From Hydrogenophaga sp. (GTDB lineage Bacteria; Pseudomonadota; Gammaproteobacteria; Burkholderiales; Burkholderiaceae_C), in NCBI GenBank assembly GCA_016741995.1, contig JACVCO010000001.1, forward strand, positions 208,501-272,500: DNA of 64,000 nucleotides, written 5' to 3'. The number at the start of each line of letters is the position of its first letter. The first letter of the stretch is position 1. Shown piece after piece: positions 1 to 14,268 of the stretch. The notes below the pieces were generated by a model that had not been told where the DNA came from, searched no databases, and saw nothing but the letters and a program-made list of their open reading frames with translations. The position numbers were made by a program, and so were the translations under genes.

Positions 1-12
1 GGCCCGCGGCGC

Positions 13-1236
13 ATGAGCGAACACCCCCTGCCGGCCAGGGGCCCGGCCAGCGCGCCGCCCGAGCACGCCCGCCTGGGCCTGGTCGCCATCTTCGGCGCCA
101 CCTTCTTCGAGCTGGTGGGCTACTTCATGCTCACGCCGCTGCTGTTGCTGCGCCTGAAGGACGGCGGCGAATCCACCGCGCTGGCCGGCGTGTTCGCGGC
201 CAGCGGCTGGTTCGGCATCTTCCTCATGGTGCCGTTCGCCTCGGCCGTCACGCGGCGGCTGGGCAGGCGGCCCACGCTGTGGCTGTCCGCGCTCATTCCC
301 ACGCTGGCCACGGCCGGCTTCGCGCTGTCGTCTTCGCTCACGCTGTGGTTCGTGCTCAAGCTGGTGGCCGGCATGGCCTCGGGCCTGCGCTGGGTGCTGG
401 CCGAAGCGATCGTGGCGGAGTTCGCGCCGCCCGCCCAGCGCGGGCGCTACGTGGGCCTGTTCGAAACGCTGGTGGGCGTCACCTTCGTGCTGGGCCCGCT
501 GATGCTGGCCTGGGTGGGGCCGCAGAGCGACACGGCCCTCTGGATCGCCTTCACCTGCATGGCGATCGGCCTGGCCTGGAGCCTGCTCATTCCGCGCGTG
601 CCGCCCGCGGCCGACGCGCACGACGCGCGCGTGGGCCTGGCCGGCGTGTGGCATGCGCTCGCCGCGCACCCGCTGATCATGACGGTGGGCTTCGTCGGCG
701 GCTTCTTCGAGAGCGGGCTCACCTCCATCCTGCCGCTCTACGGCCTGGCCCTGGGCCTGGGCGCGGTGCTGGCGGCGCTGCTGGTCTCGGCCAGCGGCCT
801 GGGCAGCGCACTCATGATGCTGCCCGCCGGCGTGCTGGCCGACCGCATGGCGCACCACCCCAAGGCCCGCTGGGGCGATGCGCGCGCCGCGCGGCTCACG
901 CTCATGCGCGTGTGCGCGTGGATCACGCTCACCGGCACGCTGCTGATTCCCTTTGTGGCCGGCCAACCCTGGCTGGCCGCGCCGGTGGCCTTCGTCTGGG
1001 GTGGCGCGGGCGGCTGCCTCTACACGCTCGCCATGATCGACATCGGCTCGCGCGAGCAAGGCATCACGCTGGTGAACAGCACCGCTGTGCTGGTGATGAG
1101 CTACACGCTGGGCGGTGTGCTCGCGCCCGCACTGGGCGCCGCGGCGCTGCAGTGGTCGCCGGCGCTGGGCTTTCCCGCGCTGCTGCTGGGCGTGGCCGTG
1201 TTGGGGGTATGGTTGCTGCGGCGCCCGGAACCCTGA
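13..1236 (+). CDS. MFS family transporter
   Basis: A 407-residue polytopic membrane protein with about twelve hydrophobic segments, so very probably a proton-coupled major facilitator superfamily exporter or importer of the inner membrane. The cytoplasmic loop after the second helix carries the typical basic stretch (VTRRLGRRP, about residues 76-84), the MFS motif A region. A hydrophilic loop at about residues 195-205 separates the two six-helix halves. The ATG at 13 follows an N-terminal tail rich in Pro and Ala. Only 12 bases precede it in the window, so an upstream partner cannot be judged. The substrate cannot be read from the sequence. The next gene is on the same strand 45 bases later. 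Confidence 0.85.
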   Translation: MSEHPLPARGPASAPPEHARLGLVAIFGATFFELVGYFMLTPLLLLRLKDGGESTALAGVFAASGWFGIFLMVPFASAVTRRLGRRPTLWLSALIPTLATAGFALSSSLTLWFVLKLVAGMASGLRWVLAEAIVAEFAPPAQRGRYVGLFETLVGVTFVLGPLMLAWVGPQSDTALWIAFTCMAIGLAWSLLIPRVPPAADAHDARVGLAGVWHALAAHPLIMTVGFVGGFFESGLTSILPLYGLALGLGAVLAALLVSASGLGSALMMLPAGVLADRMAHHPKARWGDARAARLTLMRVCAWITLTGTLLIPFVAGQPWLAAPVAFVWGGAGGCLYTLAMIDIGSREQGITLVNSTAVLVMSYTLGGVLAPALGAAALQWSPALGFPALLLGVAVLGVWLLRRPEP

Positions 1237-1281
1237 GCGCCATCGCGCCTCTCACCCCCCACCCAACCGAGGACCTTGCCC

Positions 1282-1662
1282 ATGGCCATTCCCTGGATCG
1301 CCGCGCTCAAGATCATTCCCTGGGGCGACGTGATCGAGCACGCGCCCAAGGTGCTCAACGCCGCGCGCAAGCTGCTCGACAAGCAGAAGGCACCCAGCGT
1401 GTCGGTGCCCGCGGGCCCGCCGCTGGACCCGGCGGCCGAGCCCCCGAGCCTGGGCGAACTGCGCAACCGCCTCATCGAAGCGCGCCAACTCATCGACCAG
1501 CAAGCCGCCGCGCAACAGCAGATGGCGCAGACCCTGACCGAGCTGGCCGAGCAGAACGCGCGGCTGGTGGAGGCCGTGCAACTGCTGCGCGTGCGCACGC
1601 GGGTGCTGATCGTGGCGGCCGTGCTGCTGGCGGTCGGCGTGGTGGTGCTGCTGTCGCGCTGA
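1282..1662 (+). CDS. Small tail-anchored protein with coiled-coil region
   Basis: A hypothetical protein of 126 residues. I chose the ATG at 1282 because GAGGA lies 8 bases upstream; an in-frame TTG at 1276 has no better site. The middle (about residues 55-100) is rich in Gln, Glu, Ala and Leu and looks like an amphipathic coiled coil (QQAAAQQQMAQTLTELAEQ). The last 20 residues are one strongly hydrophobic helix (VLIVAAVLLAVGVVVLL) ending in SR, so it is probably anchored in the inner membrane by its C-terminus. I do not recognise a family. It may be co-transcribed with the MFS gene. Its TGA is immediately followed by the stop of the opposite gene. Confidence 0.7.
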   Translation: MAIPWIAALKIIPWGDVIEHAPKVLNAARKLLDKQKAPSVSVPAGPPLDPAAEPPSLGELRNRLIEARQLIDQQAAAQQQMAQTLTELAEQNARLVEAVQLLRVRTRVLIVAAVLLAVGVVVLLSR

Positions 1663-1995
1663 TCAGCGGCGCTCGGTCTCGATCGCTGCGTCGCAGCCCA
1701 CGCCGGCCGCGATCCACCGCCGCGCCAGCCGCCGCAACAGCGGTGCTGCAAAGCCCCAGCGCGGGCCCAGCACGCCCGCGGTGTCGGTGATGGCGCCGCA
1801 GCGGTAGACCTTCAAGGCCGCGTCCCAGCGCAGCGCGTCGCACGCACCCACCCGCTTGCGCGAGATCACGCGCCCCAGCGGGCAGGGTTCGGCCAGGCAG
1901 CACACGCCACAGCCGTTGCACGGCGCGCCCAGCGCGGGCTTGGCCGGCGCCGCGGGTTCGATGTGGATCACCTGCCCCGCGCGCACCGCGTTCAC
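1663..1995 (-). CDS. YkgJ-like cysteine-cluster protein
   Basis: A small protein of 110 residues. The core is a dense cysteine set, CNGCGVCC followed by CPLG and further single cysteines, typical of the YkgJ / putative zinc- or iron-chelating (Fe-S) domain family. The biochemical role of this family is poorly defined. The reading frame starts with GTG at 1995, one base after the uvrA stop, so it should be translated from the uvrA transcript by reinitiation or coupling. The stop codon abuts the stop of the opposite gene in the palindrome TGATCA. Family assignment rests on the cysteine pattern; a role in repair is only suggested by position. Confidence 0.75.
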   Translation of the reverse strand: MNAVRAGQVIHIEPAAPAKPALGAPCNGCGVCCLAEPCPLGRVISRKRVGACDALRWDAALKVYRCGAITDTAGVLGPRWGFAAPLLRRLARRWIAAGVGCDAAIETERR

Positions 1996-1996
1996 C

Positions 1997-7816
<5,820 letters not shown>

Positions 7817-7894
7817 GCGGGGCTCCAGAACGGCAAGCGGAAGATTCTAGGGACCGCTCAGACACCCCGACGGCCCCTACGTCTTTTCCACACT

Positions 7895-7915
7895 GGTACC
7901 CCCGGGGGGCATACC
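7895..7915. promoter_or_regulatory. GC-rich interrupted palindrome between uvrA and the binding-protein gene
   Basis: In the 160-base divergent gap the sequence reads GGTA, then CCCCC-GGGGG, then a short spacer and TACC. The outer arms GGTA/TACC and the inner 10-bp palindrome are both symmetric. No run of T follows on either strand, so it is not a good intrinsic terminator. It could be an operator for either divergent gene. I see no LexA-type CTGT-N8-ACAG box in this gap. Confidence 0.3.
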
Positions 7916-7976
7916 GGCAGAATCGCGCGCCCCTGGAACCCAGCCCGGGGTGCCACCCAGACAAGGAGACCGCTTG

Positions 7977-9083
7977 ATGACAAAACGATGGCTCGCCCTG
8001 CTCGCCCTGAGCGTCACCGTGGCCGGCGCGCACGCCCAGTTGCGCATTGGCCAACCCTCCGGCTTCACCGGCTCGGTGGCTGCGGGCGTGAAGGAAAACA
8101 CCGACGGCGCCAAGCTGTATTTCGACGCCATCAACGCCCGCGGCGGTGTGCACGGCCAGCCCATCGAGCTGATTTCGGTCGACGACAAGTTCGACCCCAA
8201 AGTCACGGTGGAGGTCTCGCGCGAGCTGATCACCCAGCGCAAGGTGCTGGCGCTGTTCATGAACCGCGGCACGCCGCACTCGCAGGCGCTGATGCCGCTG
8301 CTGGCCGAGCACAAGGTGCCACTGATCGCGCCCAGCACCGGCGCCATGGTGCTGCACGAACCGGTCAACCCCTGGGTCTTCAACGTGCGCGCCACCTACC
8401 AGCGCGAGGCCGCGCGCGCCATCGAACACCTGGCCAGCATCGGCCAGACCCGCATCGCCGTGCTCGAGACCGACGACACCTTCGGCGCCGATGGCGCGGC
8501 CGGCGCCATGCTGGGCTTCATGAAGGTCAAGCTGGAGCCGGTGCTGCGCCAGAAGACGCCGCGCGACAAACCCGATTTCAGCGCGGTGGCGGCCGAGATC
8601 GCCAAGCTGCAGGCCCACGCGGTGATGGTGATCGCCTCGGCCGGCAACACGGCCAACGCCGTCAAGGCCCTGCGCGCCGCGGGTTCGCGCGCGCAGGTGG
8701 TCACGCTGTCGAACAACGCGTCCGACGGTTTCATCAAACTGCTCGGCGAGCACGCGCGCGGCGTGATCGTGACGCAGGTCTTCCCCAACGAGCGCTCGGT
8801 GAGCTACGGGCTGATCAAGGAAGCGCAGGACCTGGCCAAGGCCAAGGGCCTGGACGGCGTGTCGCCCGCCATGATGGAAGGCTTCGCCGGCGCCAAGGTG
8901 GTGGTGGAGGGCTTGCGCCGCGCCGGCCCCAACCCCACGCCGCAGCGCCTGCGCGACGCGCTGGAGGGCATGACGCGATACGACCTGGGCGGGTTGACGG
9001 TGAGCTACAGCGCCACCAACCACACCGGCCTGGACTTCGCCGACCTCTCGATCATCGACGCCAACGGCCGCTTTCGCCGCTGA
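7977..9083 (+). CDS. ABC transporter substrate-binding protein, Leu/Ile/Val type
   Basis: A periplasmic solute-binding protein of 368 residues. It starts at the ATG at 7977, preceded by AAGGAG at 7963-7968 (8-base spacing). The N-terminus is a classical Sec signal peptide, MTKRWLALLALSVTVAGAHA, with cleavage before QLRIG. The mature part has the periplasmic-binding fold of the LivJ/branched-chain family (Peripla_BP_6): an opening strand with GFTGSV, a KVTVEVSRELI helix region and a central PLIAPSTGAM strand. No permease or ATPase gene lies next to it, so it is an orphan receptor that must use a transporter encoded elsewhere or act as a sensor. The ligand is unknown; amides, amino acids and aromatic acids are all seen in this family. 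Confidence 0.9.
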   Translation: MTKRWLALLALSVTVAGAHAQLRIGQPSGFTGSVAAGVKENTDGAKLYFDAINARGGVHGQPIELISVDDKFDPKVTVEVSRELITQRKVLALFMNRGTPHSQALMPLLAEHKVPLIAPSTGAMVLHEPVNPWVFNVRATYQREAARAIEHLASIGQTRIAVLETDDTFGADGAAGAMLGFMKVKLEPVLRQKTPRDKPDFSAVAAEIAKLQAHAVMVIASAGNTANAVKALRAAGSRAQVVTLSNNASDGFIKLLGEHARGVIVTQVFPNERSVSYGLIKEAQDLAKAKGLDGVSPAMMEGFAGAKVVVEGLRRAGPNPTPQRLRDALEGMTRYDLGGLTVSYSATNHTGLDFADLSIIDANGRFRR

Positions 9084-9089
9084 TCCCCG

Positions 9090-9108
9090 CCGCGCCCGCC
9101 GGGCGCGG
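9090..9108. terminator. GC hairpin between convergent genes
   Basis: CCGCGCCC, a GCC loop, then GGGCGCGG form a perfect 8-bp stem in the 29-base gap between the convergent binding-protein and UspA genes. There is no clear U-run on either side, so termination strength is uncertain. It could act as a weak bidirectional terminator or RNA 3'-end stabiliser. Confidence 0.4.
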
Positions 9109-9112
9109 GCCG

Positions 9113-9550
9113 TCAGCCCTTGATGATGAGCACCGGCAGCTCGGCGTGCGTGAGCACCTTTTGCGCCACGCTGCCGAGGATCAGGGCCTTCACGCCCTGG
9201 CGGCCGTGCGAGCCCATGACCACCAGATCGCAGCCCTCGGCCTTGGCGGTCTCCAGAATGCCTTCCCACACCAGGTTGCGCTCGATCGTGTCGCCGGCGA
9301 AGGGCACCTGCTGCGCGCGGCAGGCCTCGCCCACCTTGTCCAGTGCCGCACCGGCCACGCGCTTCGCGTCGCTCAGGTAACTCTGCAGACCCACGGCCGA
9401 CGCGTCGCCGATGCCGATGTAGGGGAACGGGTCGATGACGTAGACACCGACGACCTGCCCACCCGAGGCCTTGGCCATCTCGGCGGCCACGGCCGCGGCC
9501 TTGGCGCCGACGTCGGAGCCATCGGTGGGAACGAGAATTTTCTTGAACAT
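9113..9550 (-). CDS. Universal stress protein, UspA family
   Basis: A cytoplasmic protein of 145 residues with the UspA alpha/beta fold. It begins MFKKILVPTDGS, the usual first strand and P-loop-like turn. Near the C-terminus GSHGRQGVKALILGS matches the nucleotide-binding pattern G-x2-G-x9-G-S, so it should belong to the ATP-binding class. I set the start at the ATG at 9550, which has AAGGAGA just upstream; a longer frame to 9586 lacks a site. It lies downstream of the formate dehydrogenase genes but 89 bases away, so it probably has its own transcript. Its exact function is unknown; the family is linked to survival under energy or redox stress. Confidence 0.9.
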   Translation of the reverse strand: MFKKILVPTDGSDVGAKAAAVAAEMAKASGGQVVGVYVIDPFPYIGIGDASAVGLQSYLSDAKRVAGAALDKVGEACRAQQVPFAGDTIERNLVWEGILETAKAEGCDLVVMGSHGRQGVKALILGSVAQKVLTHAELPVLIIKG

Positions 9551-9639
9551 GCGGGTCTCCTTGTCGCGGGCTGGATGAAGGCCCATTCTGGGCCTGGCGA
9601 CACGACCCGCGGCTTGACGCTGGTCAAGAAAACACGGCG

Positions 9640-12468
9640 TCAGGCCATGGCGGGCCGCACGTCCACCGCACAGTACTTCAGTTCGGCGATCTTGCCCACC
9701 GGGTCCAGGGCCGGGTTGGTGAGCAGGTTGGCCGCGGCCTCGGCGTAGGCGAAGGGAATGAACGCGGTGTCGGTGGGCAGGGCGTCGTCGAGCCGCACCG
9801 GCAGCGTGATGGCCCCGCGGCGCGAGGCCACGCGCGCCGGCGCGCCCGGCCCCAGGTGCAAACGCGCCGCGGTGCGCGGGTTCAGGCTCACCACCGGGCC
9901 GGGCTCGATCGCGTCGAGCACGGGGCTGCGCCGCGTCATGCTGCCGGTGTGCCAGTGTTCGAGTTGGCGGCCGGTGATGAGCACCAGCGGGTACATCGCA
10001 TCGGGCGTTTCGGCGGGCGCGGTGAGCGCGGCGGGCACCAGGCGCGCGCGGCCGTCGGGCGTGGGGAAGCGCTCGGTGAACACCACCGCCTGACCGGGGT
10101 CGGCGTCGTCAGCCACCGGGTAGGTGACAGCGCCTTCGCGCCAGAGCCGCGGCCAGCCCAGGCCCGCGATGCTGGGCATGAGCGCGCGCATCTCCTCGTA
10201 CACCGCGCCGATGCCGTGCGCGTTCTCCGCGCTGCCGCTGCCGTCGGGCGCCACGCCGTAGCGCCAGCCCAGGCCCAGGCGCAGCGCGAGCTGTTCGGTG
10301 ATCCACGCATCGGCGCGCGCATCACCCGGCGACCCCACGGCCTTGCGGCCGAGCTGCACGCAGCGGTCGGTGTTGGTGACGCTGCCGGTCTTCTCGGGCC
10401 AGGCGGTGGCGGGCAGCACCACGTCGGCGAGCGTGGCGGTTTCAGTAAGGAAGATGTCGATCACCACCAGGTGCTGCAGGCCCGCAAGCGCTTCGCGCGC
10501 GTGGTTCGCGTCGGGGTCGCTCATCGCGGGGTTCTCGCCCTGGATCAGCATGGCCGTGATCTCGCCGCGGTGCGCGGCGTCGACGATCTCGACCACGGTG
10601 AGGCCGGGCTCGCTGCCCAGCGTGCCGGGGGCCAGGCCCCACAGCGCCTCGGCCTTGTGGCGGGCCGCGGCTTCGCCCACGCGCGCGTAGTCGGGCAGCA
10701 CCATGGGGATCAGGCCCGCGTCGCTGGCGCCCTGCACGTTGTTCTGGCCACGCAGCGGGTGCAGCCCGGTGCCGGGGCGGCCGATCTGGCCGGTGATCAG
10801 CGCGAGCGCGATCAGGCAGCGCGCGTTGTCGGTGCCGTGCGTGTGCTGGCTGATGCCCATGCCCCACAGGATCATGGCGTTCTTCGCCGTGGCGTAGGCG
10901 CGCGCCACCTCGCGGATCGTGGCCGCGTCGATGCCGCAGACCGGCGCCATGGCCTCGGGCGAGAAGCCGGCCACGTGCGCGCGGATCAGCTCGAAATCGC
11001 GCGTGTGTTCGGCGATGTAGGCCGGGTCGGTGAGGTCTTCGCTCACGATCACGTGCAGCATGGCGTTGAGCAGCGCGACGTCGCTGCCGGGCGTGAAGCC
11101 CAGGTGTTTCCACGCGTGGCGCGCGAGCTCGGTGCGCCGCGGGTCGGCCAGCACCAGGCGCGTGCCGCGCTCGCGAATCGCGTTCTTGATCCAGGTCGCG
11201 CCCACCGGGTGGTTCTGCGCCGGGTTGGCGCCGATGAGCAGCACGAAGTCGGCGTGCGCCACGTCGCGCAACGGGTTGGTCACCACGGCCGAGCCCAGGC
11301 CTTCCATCAGCGCGGCCACGCTGGAGGCGTGGCACAGCCGGGTGCAGTGGTCCACGTTGTGGGTGCCGAAGGCGCTGCGGATCAGCTTCTGGAACAGGTA
11401 GGCCTCTTCGTTCGTGCCCTTGGCCGAACCGAAGCCCGCCACCGGGCTCGCGCGGCCGCGCGCGGCGCTGGCCTGCAACGCACGCCGCAAGCCGGCGGCC
11501 GCGGCGTCGAGCGCTTCGTCCCAGCTGGCTTCGCGGTACTGGGCGCGCACCTCGTCGGGCGTGAGGCGCCGGCCCACCGCCAGCGGGTCTTTCGCCACGC
11601 CGTCGCGGCGGATCAGCGGGCGGGTCAGGCGTTCGGGGCTGTGCGCGTAGTCGAAGCCGAAACGCCCCTTCACGCACAGGCGGCCTTCATTGGCAGGGCC
11701 GGCGATGCCCTCGACGTGCGCAATGCGGTCGTTGGCGTCGACGTGGTAGCGCAGCTGGCAGCCCACGCCGCAGAAAGGGCAGACCGAGTCGATCTGCTTG
11801 AACGAGGGCTTGGCGAACGCGCCGTTGGCGGGCGCGATGGCGCCCGTGGGGCAGGCCTGCACGCACTCGCCGCAAGCCACGCAGGTGCTGGCGCCCATGG
11901 GGTCGTTCTGGTCGAACACGATCTGCGCGTGGCCACCGCGGAAGGCCAGGCCGAGCACGTCGTTGCCCTGCGTTTCGCGGCAGGCGCGGATGCAGCGCGT
12001 GCACTGGATGCAGGCGTCGCGGTTGACGGTCATCGCGGGGTGCGAGGCGTCGGTGCCCACCGCCTCGCGCGGCGCGAAGTGCCCGGCGCGCGCGCCGCCT
12101 TCGCGCGCCCAGTGCGCGAGCTCGCTGTCGTGTTTGAGTGCGGCGGAGCCGGGCGCGTCGGCCAGCAGCAGCTCCAACACGGTGCGGCGCGCGTTCGCGG
12201 CGCGCGGCGTGTCGGTCTTCACCACCATGCCGGCGCTGGGCGTGCGGCAGCACGAGGGTGCGAGCACGCGCTCGCCCTCAATCTCGACCACGCACGCGCG
12301 GCAGTTGCCCGCGGGGCGCAGGCCCTCGCTCGCGCACAGGCGCGGCAGCAACACGCCCGCGCGCTCCGCCGCGTGCAGCAGCGTCTCGCCGGGTGCGGCC
12401 TCCACCGCGCGGCCGTCGAGCGTGAAGGGAACGGGCGCGGCGTCGTGCGGCAGGTCGTTGTTGTTCAT
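9640..12468 (-). CDS. fdsA: NAD-dependent formate dehydrogenase, molybdenum catalytic subunit
   Basis: The alpha subunit of a soluble formate:NAD+ oxidoreductase, 942 residues. The order is: an N-terminal [2Fe-2S] domain (Cys45, 56, 59, 73), a two-cluster ferredoxin domain (Cys153/156/159/163 and 196/199/202/206), a [4Fe-4S] at the start of the molybdopterin domain (Cys230, 233, 237, 265), then the bis-MGD domain. The probable Mo ligand is Cys379 with His380 in VDHCTRLCH, so it is a cysteine and not a selenocysteine enzyme. I do not see the HxxxCxxC motif of the extra NuoG-like cluster found in some homologues. The start codon overlaps the fdsB stop as ATGA, showing translational coupling. 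fdhD and fdsD, often in this operon, are absent here. Confidence 0.93.
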   Translation of the reverse strand: MNNNDLPHDAAPVPFTLDGRAVEAAPGETLLHAAERAGVLLPRLCASEGLRPAGNCRACVVEIEGERVLAPSCCRTPSAGMVVKTDTPRAANARRTVLELLLADAPGSAALKHDSELAHWAREGGARAGHFAPREAVGTDASHPAMTVNRDACIQCTRCIRACRETQGNDVLGLAFRGGHAQIVFDQNDPMGASTCVACGECVQACPTGAIAPANGAFAKPSFKQIDSVCPFCGVGCQLRYHVDANDRIAHVEGIAGPANEGRLCVKGRFGFDYAHSPERLTRPLIRRDGVAKDPLAVGRRLTPDEVRAQYREASWDEALDAAAAGLRRALQASAARGRASPVAGFGSAKGTNEEAYLFQKLIRSAFGTHNVDHCTRLCHASSVAALMEGLGSAVVTNPLRDVAHADFVLLIGANPAQNHPVGATWIKNAIRERGTRLVLADPRRTELARHAWKHLGFTPGSDVALLNAMLHVIVSEDLTDPAYIAEHTRDFELIRAHVAGFSPEAMAPVCGIDAATIREVARAYATAKNAMILWGMGISQHTHGTDNARCLIALALITGQIGRPGTGLHPLRGQNNVQGASDAGLIPMVLPDYARVGEAAARHKAEALWGLAPGTLGSEPGLTVVEIVDAAHRGEITAMLIQGENPAMSDPDANHAREALAGLQHLVVIDIFLTETATLADVVLPATAWPEKTGSVTNTDRCVQLGRKAVGSPGDARADAWITEQLALRLGLGWRYGVAPDGSGSAENAHGIGAVYEEMRALMPSIAGLGWPRLWREGAVTYPVADDADPGQAVVFTERFPTPDGRARLVPAALTAPAETPDAMYPLVLITGRQLEHWHTGSMTRRSPVLDAIEPGPVVSLNPRTAARLHLGPGAPARVASRRGAITLPVRLDDALPTDTAFIPFAYAEAAANLLTNPALDPVGKIAELKYCAVDVRPAMA

Positions 12469-14189
12469 CGGCCCACCTCGCGCGGGAAGAAACGCAGCAC
12501 GCTGTCCACCGGGTTGGGCGCGGCCTGGCCCAGGCCGCAGATGCTGGCCTCGCGCATCACGGCCGAGAGCTCGCCCATGCGGTCGGCGTCCCATTGCGGC
12601 GCCTGCATCAGGCGCGTGAGCTGCCCGGTGCCCGCGCGGCAGGGCGTGCACTGGCCGCACGATTCGTGTTCGAAGAACCGCATGAGGTTGAGCGCGGCCT
12701 CACGCGCGGTGTCGTGCTGGCCCAGCACCACCACCGCCATCGAGCCCACGAAGGCGCCGTGCTCGGCGAGTGTGTCGAAGTCCAGCGGCACGTCGGCCAG
12801 CGACGCGGGCAGGATGCCGCCCGACGCACCACCGGGCAGGTAGGCGTGCAGCGTGTGGCCCTCGGCCATGCCGCCCGCGAATTCGTCGATGAGTTCGCGC
12901 AGCGTGATGCCCGCGGGCGCCAGGTGCACGCCCGGCGTCTGCACCCGGCCCGACACGGAGAAGCGACGCAGGCCATGGCGGCCACGCCGGCCCTGGGCGG
13001 CCCAGGCGGCGCCGCCATGCGCCAGCAGCGCCGGCACCCACCACAGGGTTTCGAGGTTGTGCGCCAGCGTGGGCCGACCGAACACGCCGTGGTGCGCCAC
13101 GATGGGTGGCTTCAGGCGCGGCAGGCCGCGCTTGCCCTCGATCGATTCGATCAGCGCGGATTCTTCGCCGCAGATGTAGGCGCCCGCGCCGCGACGCAGC
13201 TCGATGCGCGGCGGGGTGTAGTGCGGGAAGCGTTCGGCCAGGTCGCGCAGGCGCGGTTGCAACGCATCGATCTCGCGCGCCAGCAGCGCGCGCGCGTCGT
13301 GGTATTCGTCGCGCAGGTAGAGCCACACGTGGCTCAGGCCCACCACCGCGGCCGCGATCAGCACGCCTTCGAGCACCTGCGGCGCGCCGGTGGCGAGCAC
13401 CTGCCAGTCCTTGAAGGTGCCGACCTCGCCCTCGTCGATGTTGACGACACCGTGGCGCACGCCGGGCTGGGCGCGCACCGTTTCCCACTTGCGCCAGGCC
13501 GGGAAGCCCGCGCCACCCAGGCCGCGCAGGTTGGCGGCCTTGAGTTCGGCGATCACCGCGTCGGGGGTGAGCCCGCCCGCGAGCAGGCGTTGCAGTTGTT
13601 CGAGCCCGTTGGGCGCCGGCGCTGGCAGCGCGCGCGGCCCGGTGTCGCCGCGCGCGATCACCTGTTCGATGGCCTCGGTGCTGGCCCGGGGCAACTGGTG
13701 CTGCCCGACGCAGGCCGCAGGCGCCTGGTGGCACTGGCCGATGCAGGGCGCGGCGTCGACCGCGACGCCAGCGCGGCCCGCGAGCGCGGCCTGCGTGCTC
13801 GCCAGCAGGTCGTCGCCCCCCGCCATGGCGCAGGCCAGGCTGGTGCAGACGCGCACGGTGGTGGTGGCCACTTGCGCGTCGTCGTCGACAAGGCGGAAGT
13901 GGTGGTAGAAGCTCGCGACCTCGTAGACCTCGACCTGGCTCAGGCGCAGGCGTTCGGCCAGCGCGGCGAGCTGGCCCTGGCGCAGCGCGCCCTCGGCGTC
14001 GTTCAGGCGGTGCAGGTGCTCGATCAGCAGGTCGGCGCGCGGTTCGAGGCCGGCGCACAGCGCGGCCACGCGCTCGCGTGCGGCGGGTGGCACCTGGCGG
14101 CCCTTGGGGGTGCGGCGTGCCACCCCGCGCGCCTGCCGTTCGAGCGGGCGAATGGGAATGACCACCGGCGATTCGTGGGGGGTGTTCAT
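12465..14189 (-). CDS. fdsB: Formate dehydrogenase diaphorase subunit: FdsG and FdsB fused
   Basis: This 574-residue protein joins two subunits that are separate in many formate dehydrogenases. Residues about 30-180 are NuoE/FdsG-like, with a [2Fe-2S] set Cys115-x4-Cys120 and Cys149-x3-Cys153. Residues from about 215 are NuoF/FdsB-like: the FMN/NADH site GLGGAGFPAWRKW at 223-235, GEESALIES further on, and a C-terminal [4Fe-4S] set (ESCGQCTPC, then CGLGQ; Cys511, 514, 517, 551). It passes electrons from the fdsA iron-sulfur chain to NAD+. The ATG at 14189 opens the operon, and the TGA overlaps the fdsA ATG. Fused G-B proteins occur in related betaproteobacteria (from memory). The gamma-like part might be given the symbol fdsG. 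Confidence 0.92.
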   Translation of the reverse strand: MNTPHESPVVIPIRPLERQARGVARRTPKGRQVPPAARERVAALCAGLEPRADLLIEHLHRLNDAEGALRQGQLAALAERLRLSQVEVYEVASFYHHFRLVDDDAQVATTTVRVCTSLACAMAGGDDLLASTQAALAGRAGVAVDAAPCIGQCHQAPAACVGQHQLPRASTEAIEQVIARGDTGPRALPAPAPNGLEQLQRLLAGGLTPDAVIAELKAANLRGLGGAGFPAWRKWETVRAQPGVRHGVVNIDEGEVGTFKDWQVLATGAPQVLEGVLIAAAVVGLSHVWLYLRDEYHDARALLAREIDALQPRLRDLAERFPHYTPPRIELRRGAGAYICGEESALIESIEGKRGLPRLKPPIVAHHGVFGRPTLAHNLETLWWVPALLAHGGAAWAAQGRRGRHGLRRFSVSGRVQTPGVHLAPAGITLRELIDEFAGGMAEGHTLHAYLPGGASGGILPASLADVPLDFDTLAEHGAFVGSMAVVVLGQHDTAREAALNLMRFFEHESCGQCTPCRAGTGQLTRLMQAPQWDADRMGELSAVMREASICGLGQAAPNPVDSVLRFFPREVGR

Positions 14190-14237
14190 CGTGGGTCCGG
14201 ATCGGCGGGTGACGGTAGCACCATGCACGGCGCTTAA

Positions 14238-14257
14238 TATGTTTGCCTTTGCACATA
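14238..14257. promoter_or_regulatory. Candidate operator of the ModE-like regulator
   Basis: In the 79-base gap between fdsB and its divergent regulator, TATGT and ACATA form a perfect inverted repeat with a 10-base spacer, so the arms lie about one and a half turns apart. The overall look (AT-rich arms, GCC in the centre) resembles ModE boxes such as the one at E. coli modA (remembered). Read on the minus strand, CATATTAAG within the site could serve as a -10 region for fdsB. Binding here would also cover the alternative upstream ATG of the regulator at 14239. Confidence 0.5.
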
Positions 14258-14268
14258 GCCCCCAAGCC

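Noticed and set aside
7817..7976. LexA (SOS) box before uvrA
   Set aside because: No CTGT-N8-ACAG-like sequence is found in the 160-base gap; the CTGG of the palindrome does not fit.
9856..12843. Long plus-strand open frame opposite fdsA and part of fdsB
   Set aside because: Antisense shadow of well-recognised formate dehydrogenase genes; low-complexity HRAGV-rich product.
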